A DNA stretch of 64,000 nucleotides from Kuenenia sp039794105. Lineage in GTDB: Bacteria > Planctomycetota > Brocadiia > Brocadiales > Brocadiaceae. The first letter of the stretch is position 1. Each line of letters starts with the position of its first letter. Positions 1 to 7,177 of the stretch are shown here, one piece after another. The stretch lies in NCBI RefSeq assembly GCF_039794105.1, contig NZ_JBDIWA010000003.1, positions 62,001-126,000 of the forward strand, given 5' to 3'. A program made the translations under genes and the position numbers. The notes beneath the pieces were generated by a model that saw only the letters and a program-made list of their open reading frames with translations, was not told where the DNA came from and did not search any database.

Positions 1-255
1 GAATCCTCCTTTGCATCCAGGATTTTGGGGTATACAGACCCATCCTCACTGGCACAATTGCTAAGAACATACCAGATTATGACCCCTAAAATAGGGTCTT
101 TTGGACTTGAAGTCCAAAAGATCATCCGGGAAACATTTCAATTGGATGAAAAAGATAGTAAAGCTACCTTTATTCCGTATGAAGGGATATTAATTGCCGG
201 TATGCAGGGAACCACGCCGTCCTGTGGTTCGGCGGGTTTTCCCTGTTATGTATGA
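1..255 (+). CDS. 3' part of unknown protein (open at window edge)
   Basis: The frame is open from the first base and ends at a TGA at 253-255. A TTG at 25 and an ATG at 79 are possible internal starts, but the reading frame continues upstream of the window. The protein is not recognised; it has no signal peptide or membrane segment. The same frame stays open for another 46 codons after the TGA and ends at a second TGA (394-396), with protein-like composition, so this may be a gene broken by a nonsense mutation or one that reads through. Function unknown. Confidence 0.35.
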   Translation, partial: ESSFASRILGYTDPSSLAQLLRTYQIMTPKIGSFGLEVQKIIRETFQLDEKDSKATFIPYEGILIAGMQGTTPSCGSAGFPCYV

Positions 256-412
256 ATTTTATGGCAAGATATTCCGGAGATGGTAAGGGTTAATCAGGCT
301 GCTTTCGGTAGTGGCCTTTTAGCTACCTCTTTTCAAGGGGAATACATGGGAAGGATATACACCCTGGACTGTATGACAGGGAAAAATCGTGGTTGAGATT
401 TCCGGAAAGCTA

Positions 413-697
413 TCAGGAATTTTCCTTGCAGTCCTCTGGTGGGTCTTCGTATTCAGATGGATAAATGGCTTTGTTTATTTTTTCCGAAACGGCGTTAACA
501 TAGGCCTGTGTGGATCGCAGCGCCTGGCGAAAGAGTTCTTTTAAACGCGGATCACCGTGTACCTCTTCAAGCGCCCGAATATATTTCCGGTGGTTTTCCG
601 GCGGTAGTGATGCGAATTCCTGCTGCCGGAAAATATCGTGCAAGTGCGCCCATGTTGAGGTTTCCAGCTTATGACGCAGGGTAGTTGAGTCGAACAT
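413..697 (-). CDS. hypothetical protein, 94 aa
   Basis: Small soluble, charged protein, rich in helix-forming residues, with an acidic C-terminus (EYEDPPEDCKENS). There is no signal peptide, membrane segment or recognisable motif. A weak purine-rich stretch precedes the ATG. It is the last of two small minus-strand genes in a gene-poor region; a strong hairpin lies between them. Family not recognised. The call rests only on a clean reading frame with plausible composition. Confidence 0.45.
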   Translation of the reverse strand: MFDSTTLRHKLETSTWAHLHDIFRQQEFASLPPENHRKYIRALEEVHGDPRLKELFRQALRSTQAYVNAVSEKINKAIYPSEYEDPPEDCKENS

Positions 698-775
698 ATC
701 TCTGTGTGATCCTTTTTTTTGTGGATAGTTATAGTTTATTTTTATGCCTGGTGGTTCCTAAAAGGATTGATTTTT

Positions 776-816
776 ACCGGGGACCGCCTTCACAGTGGAC
801 AGTCCCCGGTATTTTT
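776..816 (+). terminator. hairpin with T-run, possible terminator
   Basis: A 9-bp perfect stem, ACCGGGGAC (776-784) with GTCCCCGGT (802-810), is followed on the plus strand by ATTTTT. On the minus strand it is followed by A residues, so it would act best on plus-strand transcripts. No plus-strand gene is seen nearby, so its role is unclear. Confidence 0.35.
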
Positions 817-883
817 ACATCCACCAGGCTAATAAATAGCATTGCTATGGCATAAATAATACGCTCCGCGATAAACTTTACAC

Positions 884-920
884 ATGGCAACATACGGCAA
901 TAAATGCCGTATGTTGCCAT
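884..920. repeat. 16-bp perfect inverted repeat
   Basis: ATGGCAACATACGGCA (884-899) is followed by a 5-base loop and its exact complement (905-920). It has no T-run on either side, so it is not a standard terminator. It sits in the gene-free stretch 698-1035 between two small minus-strand genes. Could be a protein-binding palindrome or an RNA-stability hairpin. Confidence 0.6.
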
Positions 921-1035
921 ACATGGGCGGTGAATTTCCCGTCTCCCTGTAAAATTTGGCTTAAAACAACTTGCACTGCCAATGCACCACGTTCCGGTAT
1001 AAACATGTTTTGTTTTAAAATCGCAACATATCTCA

Positions 1036-1263
1036 TCATAATTTGTCCCAATCAATGCCGTTTTTAATGCAATATTCCTGGAATTCCTGCATAGCATTTT
1101 CACAAAATTCATCAATACCCTTTGATAAATCCGCCTGGTTTTCCTCTGCCAGCTTTTGCAAAAGCACTTCCGCGTCCCCGATTAATTCTGGAAAGTTAAG
1201 ATCGTTAATATCAATAGTCTCTCCCTGCGATTGGGGGACGTTGCAAGGTTCTCTGCCTGACAT
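1036..1263 (-). CDS. hypothetical acidic protein, 75 aa
   Basis: Start chosen at ATG 1261-1263 (MSGREPC), because AGGAG lies 8 bases upstream; the longer frame would begin inside a hairpin. The product is small, acidic and probably soluble, with an N-terminal Cys motif (REPC) and a helical C-terminal half. Family not recognised. A near copy of its first codons and whole leader recurs at 3329-3531, where the protein is cut to 26 residues. The leader holds a terminator-like hairpin immediately before the ribosome-binding site, which suggests conditional expression. Confidence 0.5.
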   Translation of the reverse strand: MSGREPCNVPQSQGETIDINDLNFPELIGDAEVLLQKLAEENQADLSKGIDEFCENAMQEFQEYCIKNGIDWDKL

Positions 1264-1384
1264 AGCATTATCTCCTAAAAAAAAAGGCAACACAGGATGG
1301 GCGTTCAGGTCATCGCAGTGTTGCCTTAAAATGCCCCGGCTTTTTGTCGGAGCAAATCTTTAAATTTTGTATAAACGCGCTTAG
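1175..1384. repeat. segmental duplication, copy 1 (see 3348-3531)
   Basis: About 190 bp covering the 5' end and leader of the 75-aa gene are repeated at 3348-3531 with high identity, except for an internal deletion in the second copy and scattered substitutions. Both copies end within CGCGCTTA. Confidence 0.85.
1264..1384 (-). promoter_or_regulatory. structured leader with attenuator-like hairpin
   Basis: Read on the minus strand, a 10-bp stem AAGGCAACAC/GTGTTGCCTT (1318-1327 with 1284-1293, 24-base loop) runs directly into a run of T, then AGGAG and the ATG of the 75-aa gene. A second small stem, GCTCCG/CGGGGC, lies just upstream (about 1333-1353). The arrangement looks like an intrinsic terminator placed to control the gene behind it. 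The same structure is kept in the copy at 3410-3531. No known riboswitch class was recognised. Confidence 0.45.
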
Positions 1385-1611
1385 GTACGTACTATCATTG
1401 CCGCGAAAAAATTACAAGGGAAAAATTATATTTTAAGCGAAAAACAATCCCAAAAGACCTTTTCCCGTTTGCTTCGGTCTTTTCTTCACCGGCTGACTTG
1501 CTGGAAAGATAACAAATTTGTGATGTTTCATAAATAGAGAATTTTCGCTATTAATGGGCCGGTGCGAAAGTGCTGTACCACCTTCATGATGAAGACACCC
1601 CACGAATTCAC

Positions 1612-1642
1612 TTTAACCACCTTCATTACGAAGGTGGTTAAA
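1612..1642. repeat. 13-bp perfect hairpin
   Basis: TTTAACCACCTTC (1612-1624), loop ATTAC, then its exact complement (1630-1642). An imperfect relative of the arm (ACCACCTTCATGATGAAG) lies just upstream near 1577-1594. No adjacent gene or T-run. Confidence 0.6.
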
Positions 1643-1749
1643 ACAAATCAGACTCAAATATCACATAAGTTGTTATTTAACAAGAACAAACAGCAATTTT
1701 CTTGGATTTTTTCCGCATGTAATCTAGGGGATTGCTCAAATGAAAAATA

Positions 1750-1946
1750 CGGTGTAGTAAGGTGATTAGGTGTATTAACCCGCGCCAGTCAAGGGATTCC
1801 GGGATGGTAGTAGGTGCGGTAGAGGTGTGGCAAGGTGTAGTTAAGGTGTAGTAAGGTGTATTAGAAAAAAAAAGGTGTGTTAGGAAAATAGACTTGTAAG
1901 CCTTATATTTACTAGGTTACTACACCTACTACACCTACTACACCTT
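1750..1946. repeat. GGTGTAGTA repeat cluster in opposite orientations
   Basis: Several degenerate GGTGTAGTA/AGGTGTATT units lie between about 1750 and 1875. Three back-to-back reverse-complement units (TACTACACC type) lie at about 1916-1946. The two sets can pair into a long imperfect hairpin with a loop of about 55 bases. Confidence 0.6.
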
Positions 1947-2010
1947 GATTTCCTATAGCAACTTACATTTTACACCGCATTTTTTCCAAAAAAGCTCAAA
2001 AAGCGGATAA

Positions 2011-2100
2011 AAATTAAAAACCTTTTTCAGATCAGCTACAATTTATAAACAATCATAATATGAAAATGACCCGTTAAGGATAGAATCTTTTGCAGGGGGG
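2011..2100. repeat. 90-bp diverged repeat, copy 1
   Basis: Matches 2771-2861 over its length: both share an A-rich start, AGCTACAATTTATA, an ATCAT block, AAATGAC, ATCTTT and a terminal run of G. The matching order and spacing indicate duplication followed by drift. Confidence 0.6.
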
Positions 2101-2588
2101 ATAGTAGCTTTTCCTCAATCCGAAGAACTCTCTGATTTTGGGACGGACTTCATCTCTGTCGCATCATAATCATTCGGTATTTGCTGCCGAATCCCCCTAC
2201 ACCCGCTCAACGATGCATACAGGGCAAAAGCCGCATAGCGGGTTCTATCCCCCCCCGCTGGTTCTAATGCCTTAACAAACCGCCTAAATTTGCGGCAAAT
2301 TTGAAACGTGAGGATTGAGAGATATTCACACGATAGGCAGGACTAAAACGTCTTAAACAGCCTTTAATGGCGTTCTTGTTCTGCCTAAGGTGTTTTTGGT
2401 CGTTAAATGTCAAGAAAATCGATTCTGGGGTAAGGGAAGTATCTATGGGGAAGTTTAAGAAATGGATGCTTTGTTGCAGGGTCCATGATAACCCGGCGAT
2501 ATTCAAGAAGGGGTGGTATTACCATGTGAATGGACAAGCCGCTTAATATATTAACAAAATACGCCGGGTTCGGTATTTATTACCGAAA

Positions 2589-2731
2589 CAGGCGCATTGT
2601 AAGGGGTATAATGCACTCACCAGGCATATTGTAAGGGGTATAATGCACCCACCAGGCGTATTGTAAGGGGTATAATGCACCCACCAGGCAGATTGGAAGG
2701 GGTATAATGCACCCACCAGGCAGATTGGAAA
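2589..2731. repeat. 32-bp tandem repeat, about 4.5 copies
   Basis: Units start at 2589, 2621, 2653, 2685 and 2717 (last one partial) and begin CAGGC. Each unit contains TTGTAAGGGGTATAATGCAC or a close variant, with a short internal inverted repeat (GCATT...AATGC) and a TATAAT box. Units 4 and 5 share the variant GATTGGAA, showing stepwise duplication. Confidence 0.9.
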
Positions 2732-2770
2732 GTAGATGATAAAAATAAGAATGTCCCGGATTGATTGTAA

Positions 2771-2861
2771 AATAAAAAAAACCTTTTCAGGTTAGCTACA
2801 ATTTATAGATAGTCATCATACAGAAATGACTGTGAATGGTCAGTATCTTTTACAGGGGGGG
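2771..2861. repeat. 90-bp diverged repeat, copy 2
   Basis: Partner of 2011-2100; keeps the AGCTACAATTTATA core and the terminal G-run. Confidence 0.6.
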
Positions 2862-3328
2862 TGTATATATAACCAGGAAATAGTTGTTTCAAATCACCAT
2901 GCTTGAGACCTAATAACAGGTTATATTTGAGGCAAAATTAACAAGTAAAATAACTTGTCCTTATTTTGCTTTTCGTCCATCTATTACCAATAAACCATTT
3001 AACCATAAAGGGTTACGAGTTTTGATTTATTACTGATATTCTTCAATAAAATCAAAGACAACATAGAAACAATCACGTTTAAAGACTGAAAAGGAAAGGA
3101 GTTAAGTATATAGTTGTTCGGTGTATTAAGTCGCATTAAAGTCGTACTTACCCAAAAATTCTTCGATGATTTTATTACAATATCATATTCCGCTAATTTG
3201 TAGCTAGGGAAAACACATTTCAATAGAAAGGCAATACAGATTGGATTGTAACCGGCTACATTACCACTAAGACAAACATAAGACGCCTTAAAGTTATAAG
3301 TATACATAACCTATTTTATTTATAGCAA

Positions 3329-3409
3329 TCAACAAGTGGCAACCAAGTCCCCGATTAATTCTGGAAAGTTAATATCGTTAATATCAACGCAGGGTTCTCT
3401 GCCTGACAT
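3329..3409 (-). pseudogene. truncated copy of the 75-aa gene
   Basis: Starts MSGREPC like the gene at 1036-1263, with the same AGGAG and leader, but has an internal deletion. It runs out of the duplicated segment after IGDL and stops after 26 codons. It lies at the edge of the duplication, so it is most simply a fragment. A 26-residue peptide could still be made because the start signals are intact. Confidence 0.6.
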
Positions 3410-3531
3410 AGCATTATCTCCTATAAAAAAAGGCAACACCGGATGGGCGTTCAGGTCATCGCAGTGTTGCCTTAAAAAGCTCCGGCTTTTTTGTGAGCAA
3501 ATCTTTAAATTTTGTATAAACGCGCTTAAGT
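3348..3531. repeat. segmental duplication, copy 2, with hairpin leader
   Basis: Second copy of 1175-1384. The leader stem AAGGCAACAC (3430-3439) with GTGTTGCCTT (3464-3473), the T-run on the minus strand and the AGGAG are all retained. The small upstream stem is also kept: a G-T pair in copy 1 is replaced by A-T in copy 2, which is consistent with RNA structure. The gap from here to the next gene (3532-3798) shows nothing recognisable. Confidence 0.85.
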
Positions 3532-3798
3532 AAGTAAGCCAGCAAAGTACGTATATGGCATGATTCAATTTTAAAAAGTGCCAACAACAAATCTCTAGAA
3601 ACCCAACAAACACAAGGCTTTCATAGATGTACACAGAAAAAAAACAGATATAATGAGTTTGTTTTTTGTAAAGTTAAACAATGCGCAGCACTCCAGGAAA
3701 TAAGCAAAACAGCGTTTTTGAATTTTTATCTATTGTTTGTCTGTTGAAATCATCAATTTAGTCCCTTCTTATCATTTTCCTGTGCCGGACTTATACTA

Positions 3799-4446
3799 TT
3801 ATTTTTTCGGAACTTTTTCCCAATCGGCAAGAAACTTTTTGATACCGGCATCCGTTAACGGATGCTGCACCAACAAATTGAAAACGTTAAAGGGGATGGT
3901 AGATATGTCCGCTCCCATTAATGCCGCATCACGAACATGATTCGGGTTCCGGATACTTGCCACAATTATTTCCGTAGTAAACCCATAATTATCATAGATT
4001 GCCCGTATATCCTCTATGACGTCCATTCCTGTATGCCCTATGTCGTCCAGCCTTCCCACAAAAGGACTAATGTAGGTTGCGCCTGCCTTTGCCGCTAACA
4101 GCGCCTGATTGGCAGAAAAACAAAGGGTAACATTCGTATTTATGCCTTCATCCGATAATATTTTCACCGCCTTAAGCCCGTCTTTTATCAGGGGTATTTT
4201 TACTACTATATTCTCAGCAATTTTTGATAACTCACGAGCTTCATCCACGAGGCCCTGTGTATCGAGGCTTACCGCTTCAGCGCTCACGGGTCCCTTTACT
4301 ATGGAGCAAATTTCTTCAAGCGTTTCACGGAACGGTCTGCCCGTTTTTGCAACGAGGGACGGATTCGTCGTTACACCGTCGAGAATTCCAAGGTCATGCG
4401 CTTCTCTTATCTCTTTTACATCTGCGGTATCAATAAAAAATTTCAT
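3799..4446 (-). CDS. tal: transaldolase / fructose-6-phosphate aldolase family
   Basis: Transfers or releases a dihydroxyacetone unit between sugar phosphates in the non-oxidative pentose phosphate pathway, in the cytoplasm. The 215 residues match the short single-domain TalC/FSA-type class. Visible motifs: FIDTA (4-8), DGVTTNPSL (about 23-31), the Schiff-base lysine in VVKIPL (Lys83), and NVTLCFSANQA followed by SPFVGRLDDIG. It lies 62 bases downstream of holA in the same direction and is probably the last gene of the cobS-cobU-holA-tal run. Short transaldolases and fructose-6-phosphate aldolases are hard to separate by eye, so substrate choice is open. Confidence 0.92.
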   Translation of the reverse strand: MKFFIDTADVKEIREAHDLGILDGVTTNPSLVAKTGRPFRETLEEICSIVKGPVSAEAVSLDTQGLVDEARELSKIAENIVVKIPLIKDGLKAVKILSDEGINTNVTLCFSANQALLAAKAGATYISPFVGRLDDIGHTGMDVIEDIRAIYDNYGFTTEIIVASIRNPNHVRDAALMGADISTIPFNVFNLLVQHPLTDAGIKKFLADWEKVPKK

Positions 4447-4508
4447 AACAATTCCTTTCTAATGCAAATAGAATTAATGTGTCAAAAAAAAATCGTGGCC
4501 ATAAAATA

Positions 4509-5501
4509 TCATGCACACAATTTATGTACCAAGAGTTCAAGTAATAGTTGTTTATTGAATACGCTTGTCTTGCTTTGTATGTCAGATTCAAGCAGGGAGG
4601 CATGTTTTTTCATAAGGTCATTTTCGGTAAAATCCCTTACCTGATCAAAAAACTTTTTTTTAAAAAAAGGAGCTATTTGAAGCTCAGAAGATATGCTATT
4701 TTCATCTTTTCCCTGCGCCAATAATTGTCTGGCCCTCCAAATCCTTCTGATTTGCCATGCCAGCAATGTGATAATTTTCACTGAATTCTCACCGTGTGTC
4801 AACATCTGATTGAGAATTTTAAGCGCCTGTGGAAAATTTTTCCGGGCAACCGCGTCAGTAAGCTCAAATATCGTTCTATTCCTGTCGGCGGTCACTAATG
4901 CATCAACGTCTGATTCATCTATTGTAGCTTTATTATCCTTGTAGATAGAAAGTTTCTCAAGATGCATGTCTAATATGGCCAGATTGTTTCCTACATCCTC
5001 GGCTAACCGCTGTGCGGCTCTAAGGTTCATCGTTTTTTTGTAATGTTTTGCGCGGGACATAAGCCAGTTGGACAATTGATATTCCTTTATCTTTTGACAA
5101 TCTGCGACAATGCCGGTTTTCTCCGCTAATTTTGACAGCCTTATTCTTTTATCCCATCCGGTGCATATTAAAATCAAATGCGCATGCGTTGATGGCTTTT
5201 GCAAATAACTCTCTAATGAATCTTTGTTTTTTTCCACAAAGTTGTCTGCATTAATTACAATAACCAGCTTTTTATTTTTCTGGAAAAAGGAACGTCCCCT
5301 TAATTCATTAAAAATAACCGGAGCCGGCGTATCATTTCCGCCGATCTCAATTATCACCGGGTCAGTATCGTTATCGGCAATTAAAGCGGCTTTTATTGTC
5401 GTTACCGCTTCTTTAATAAAGAATTCTTCATTCCCGAAAACAACAAAAACCGGGCAGTCCTTCTTCTTCGCTATTGATGTTTTGAGTTCCTGAATATCCA
5501 T
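4509..5501 (-). CDS. holA: DNA polymerase III subunit delta
   Basis: Clamp-loader subunit that opens the beta sliding clamp during replication. The 330 residues have the expected delta layout: an N-terminal AAA+-like region lacking a true Walker A (VFVVFGNEEFFIKEAV), then the conserved GRSFFQKNKKLVIV and the helical C-terminal collar (ITLLAWQIRRIWRAR, PFFKKKFFDQ). Start chosen at MDIQELK (5499-5501): its ATG overlaps the TAA of cobU as TAATG, which implies translational coupling. A longer frame reaching 5594 lies wholly within cobU and is rejected. Confidence 0.9.
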   Translation of the reverse strand: MDIQELKTSIAKKKDCPVFVVFGNEEFFIKEAVTTIKAALIADNDTDPVIIEIGGNDTPAPVIFNELRGRSFFQKNKKLVIVINADNFVEKNKDSLESYLQKPSTHAHLILICTGWDKRIRLSKLAEKTGIVADCQKIKEYQLSNWLMSRAKHYKKTMNLRAAQRLAEDVGNNLAILDMHLEKLSIYKDNKATIDESDVDALVTADRNRTIFELTDAVARKNFPQALKILNQMLTHGENSVKIITLLAWQIRRIWRARQLLAQGKDENSISSELQIAPFFKKKFFDQVRDFTENDLMKKHASLLESDIQSKTSVFNKQLLLELLVHKLCA

Positions 5502-6022
5502 TACTTTATCTTTTGTGCAATTCCTGAAATTACGAAATATACCTCTGTTGCGCGCTGCGCCAGTACTTGGTTTGCAGAACCGGCTATATCGCAAAAATGC
5601 CGCGCCAATGCATTTTCCGGCATGACGCCAAGTCCGACTTCGTTTGAGACGATTATAACGTCTGAAGTTATTTCTTCACAAACGCGGCACAGTGTATGTA
5701 TTTTATCAATTATCTGTGACGAATCCTGACTTCCCGGCATTACAAGAAGATTGGTAATATATAAGGTAATGCAGTCTATAAAAACCAGGTCTGCCTTTTT
5801 ATTCTGGTCGAAAACAACTTTTTCCAAATCATACGGCGATTCAATTGTTTGCCAGCACAATGGTCTCCGTTCCCGATGTATCCGTATGCGTTCACGCATC
5901 TCATCATCCTTGATTTCAGCGGTAGCCACATACACCACTGTTTTGTAACGTTTCGCCATGGTTTCCGCAAATGAAGATTTTCCGCTGCGGGCGCCGCCAA
6001 GCACAAGGATAGTCTTCGCCAT
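5501..6022 (-). CDS. cobU: adenosylcobinamide kinase / guanylyltransferase
   Basis: Bifunctional enzyme that phosphorylates adenosylcobinamide and then transfers GMP to give adenosylcobinamide-GDP, the substrate of CobS. The 173 residues are normal for the family. The N-terminal P-loop GGARSGKS (about 9-16) and the region RIRIHRERRP, which holds the guanylylated histidine of the family, are intact, as is the C-terminal SNEVGLGVMPENALAR. Its stop overlaps the holA start. It follows cobS with a 134-base gap, so both nucleotide-loop steps of B12 assembly are together. Confidence 0.94.
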   Translation of the reverse strand: MAKTILVLGGARSGKSSFAETMAKRYKTVVYVATAEIKDDEMRERIRIHRERRPLCWQTIESPYDLEKVVFDQNKKADLVFIDCITLYITNLLVMPGSQDSSQIIDKIHTLCRVCEEITSDVIIVSNEVGLGVMPENALARHFCDIAGSANQVLAQRATEVYFVISGIAQKIK

Positions 6023-6156
6023 AGAACTCTGTAAAAACCTCTTTTTTTAATTTCTTATTCTTAAACAACTCTTCATTCCCGAAAAATACAGAGAGAAAAT
6101 GCTCCACTATGGAATTTTATAAAAATCCATATTTTTACAAGAAATGGGTTTAACCT

Positions 6157-6981
6157 TTAAAAAACAACAAAGAGTGCTAACAGGAAAACAATTTCTGCCG
6201 TCTCATTGATCGCGCCCAATGTGTCGCCTGTCATACCGCCAATCTTTCTTTTGATATACCAGATTATGAATAATGTAAAAACAACAATTATTGCACATAC
6301 CGCCAGGCCCTTTAAACGGCATAAATACAGTAAAAGAACGAAGGGAACAACGGATGCAACAGCCACATGTTTTTGCGTGGTTCCGTTCACGATGAAACTT
6401 CCTGTTCCCGATACATCTCTTGCATAATCTGATACTCCGGCGGCAAACACCTGCGCCCAACGCCCTACTGCAGGCATCAAACACAGCACAATAATTTTTG
6501 TCATTGCAGCGGAAGAAGCGTCTCTACTGTATGGCTCACCAAATGATGGTAATATCCCGGCTGAAATGTCTTTTATATTCAAAAAAACAAAGCCTTCTCC
6601 TGTATGCAGAAGGCAGGTATATCTCAGTCCCAGAATACACATTAAACCAATAACGCCATAACTCCCAATATGGCTGTCTTTCATTATCTCCAGCCGTTTT
6701 TCCCTGTTCCATCCTCCATAAATACCGTCACATGTATCGGCTAATCCGTCGAGATGCAACGCGCCGGTTATTACAATATACGTTATTAGAATGAAGGCAT
6801 ATGTTATAAACGGAGGAAAAACGTTTTGCAAAAGCAGGGAAACAACTGATAAAATAGCACCGATGACAATTCCTACAATTGGGAACCAGCACACGGCGTA
6901 ACTGCTTTTAGGCAATTCCACGGATCTGTTATTAATGGGAATGATGGTGAGAAATTTTAGCGCCCATAGAAAATTATTCAT
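6157..6981 (-). CDS. cobS: adenosylcobinamide-GDP ribazoletransferase (cobalamin synthase)
   Basis: Integral membrane enzyme joining alpha-ribazole (phosphate) to adenosylcobinamide-GDP, the last step of cobalamin assembly. The 274 residues are slightly longer than usual (about 250). Features: the N-terminal FLTIIPI, the acidic metal-binding stretch LDGLADTCDGIYGG, SHIGSYGVIGL, many hydrophobic segments and the C-terminal GDTLGAINE. First gene of the minus-strand set cobS-cobU-holA-tal. No cobalamin riboswitch was recognised upstream (6982-7177). Confidence 0.93.
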   Translation of the reverse strand: MNNFLWALKFLTIIPINNRSVELPKSSYAVCWFPIVGIVIGAILSVVSLLLQNVFPPFITYAFILITYIVITGALHLDGLADTCDGIYGGWNREKRLEIMKDSHIGSYGVIGLMCILGLRYTCLLHTGEGFVFLNIKDISAGILPSFGEPYSRDASSAAMTKIIVLCLMPAVGRWAQVFAAGVSDYARDVSGTGSFIVNGTTQKHVAVASVVPFVLLLYLCRLKGLAVCAIIVVFTLFIIWYIKRKIGGMTGDTLGAINETAEIVFLLALFVVF

Positions 6982-7177
6982 GAATTGCCATTACTAATGT
7001 GGGGTAGCCATAATTTTACGTATTACACTGAATAGTTTGTCATGACCAAACATTACCAAAATTAATTGTCCGTGCGCAAGGATAAAGTGTTCTTATTAAT
7101 CAGCCTTTCAAACAGACAACTATTTTCCTTTTTTTTATACTTATATTATACGGCATTTAACCAGAAAAAACACTATC

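Larger units (their letters stand above)
1385..3328. other. gene-poor stretch with several repeat types
   Basis: No convincing protein gene is visible. It contains a 13-bp perfect hairpin (1612-1642), clusters of GGTGTAGTA-like units in both orientations (about 1750-1946), a diverged 90-bp duplication (2011-2100 and 2771-2861) and a 32-bp tandem repeat (2589-2731). A 102-codon minus frame at 2999-3307 has low-complexity, AT-driven composition and no clear ribosome-binding site, so it is not called. Confidence 0.6.

Noticed and set aside
774..1115. 113-codon minus frame with hydrophobic and Cys-rich text
   Set aside because: It covers two hairpins and overlaps the 75-aa gene; no ribosome-binding site and composition fits non-coding DNA.
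2264..2506. 80-codon minus frame and a plus-strand frame ending near 2547
   Set aside because: Neither has a good start signal or recognisable family; overlapping frames on both strands suggest chance.
2589..2731. Tandem repeat considered as a CRISPR array
   Set aside because: Units abut directly without unique spacers and no cas genes are present.
2999..3307. 102-codon minus frame
   Set aside because: Low-complexity, AT-driven composition without start signal; not supported as a gene.
4109..4462. Plus-strand frames opposite tal (117 and 70 codons)
   Set aside because: Antisense shadows of a well-supported gene.
6982..7177. Possible cobalamin riboswitch upstream of cobS
   Set aside because: No B12-box-like sequence or matching structure could be recognised; part of the region resembles repeat family C.
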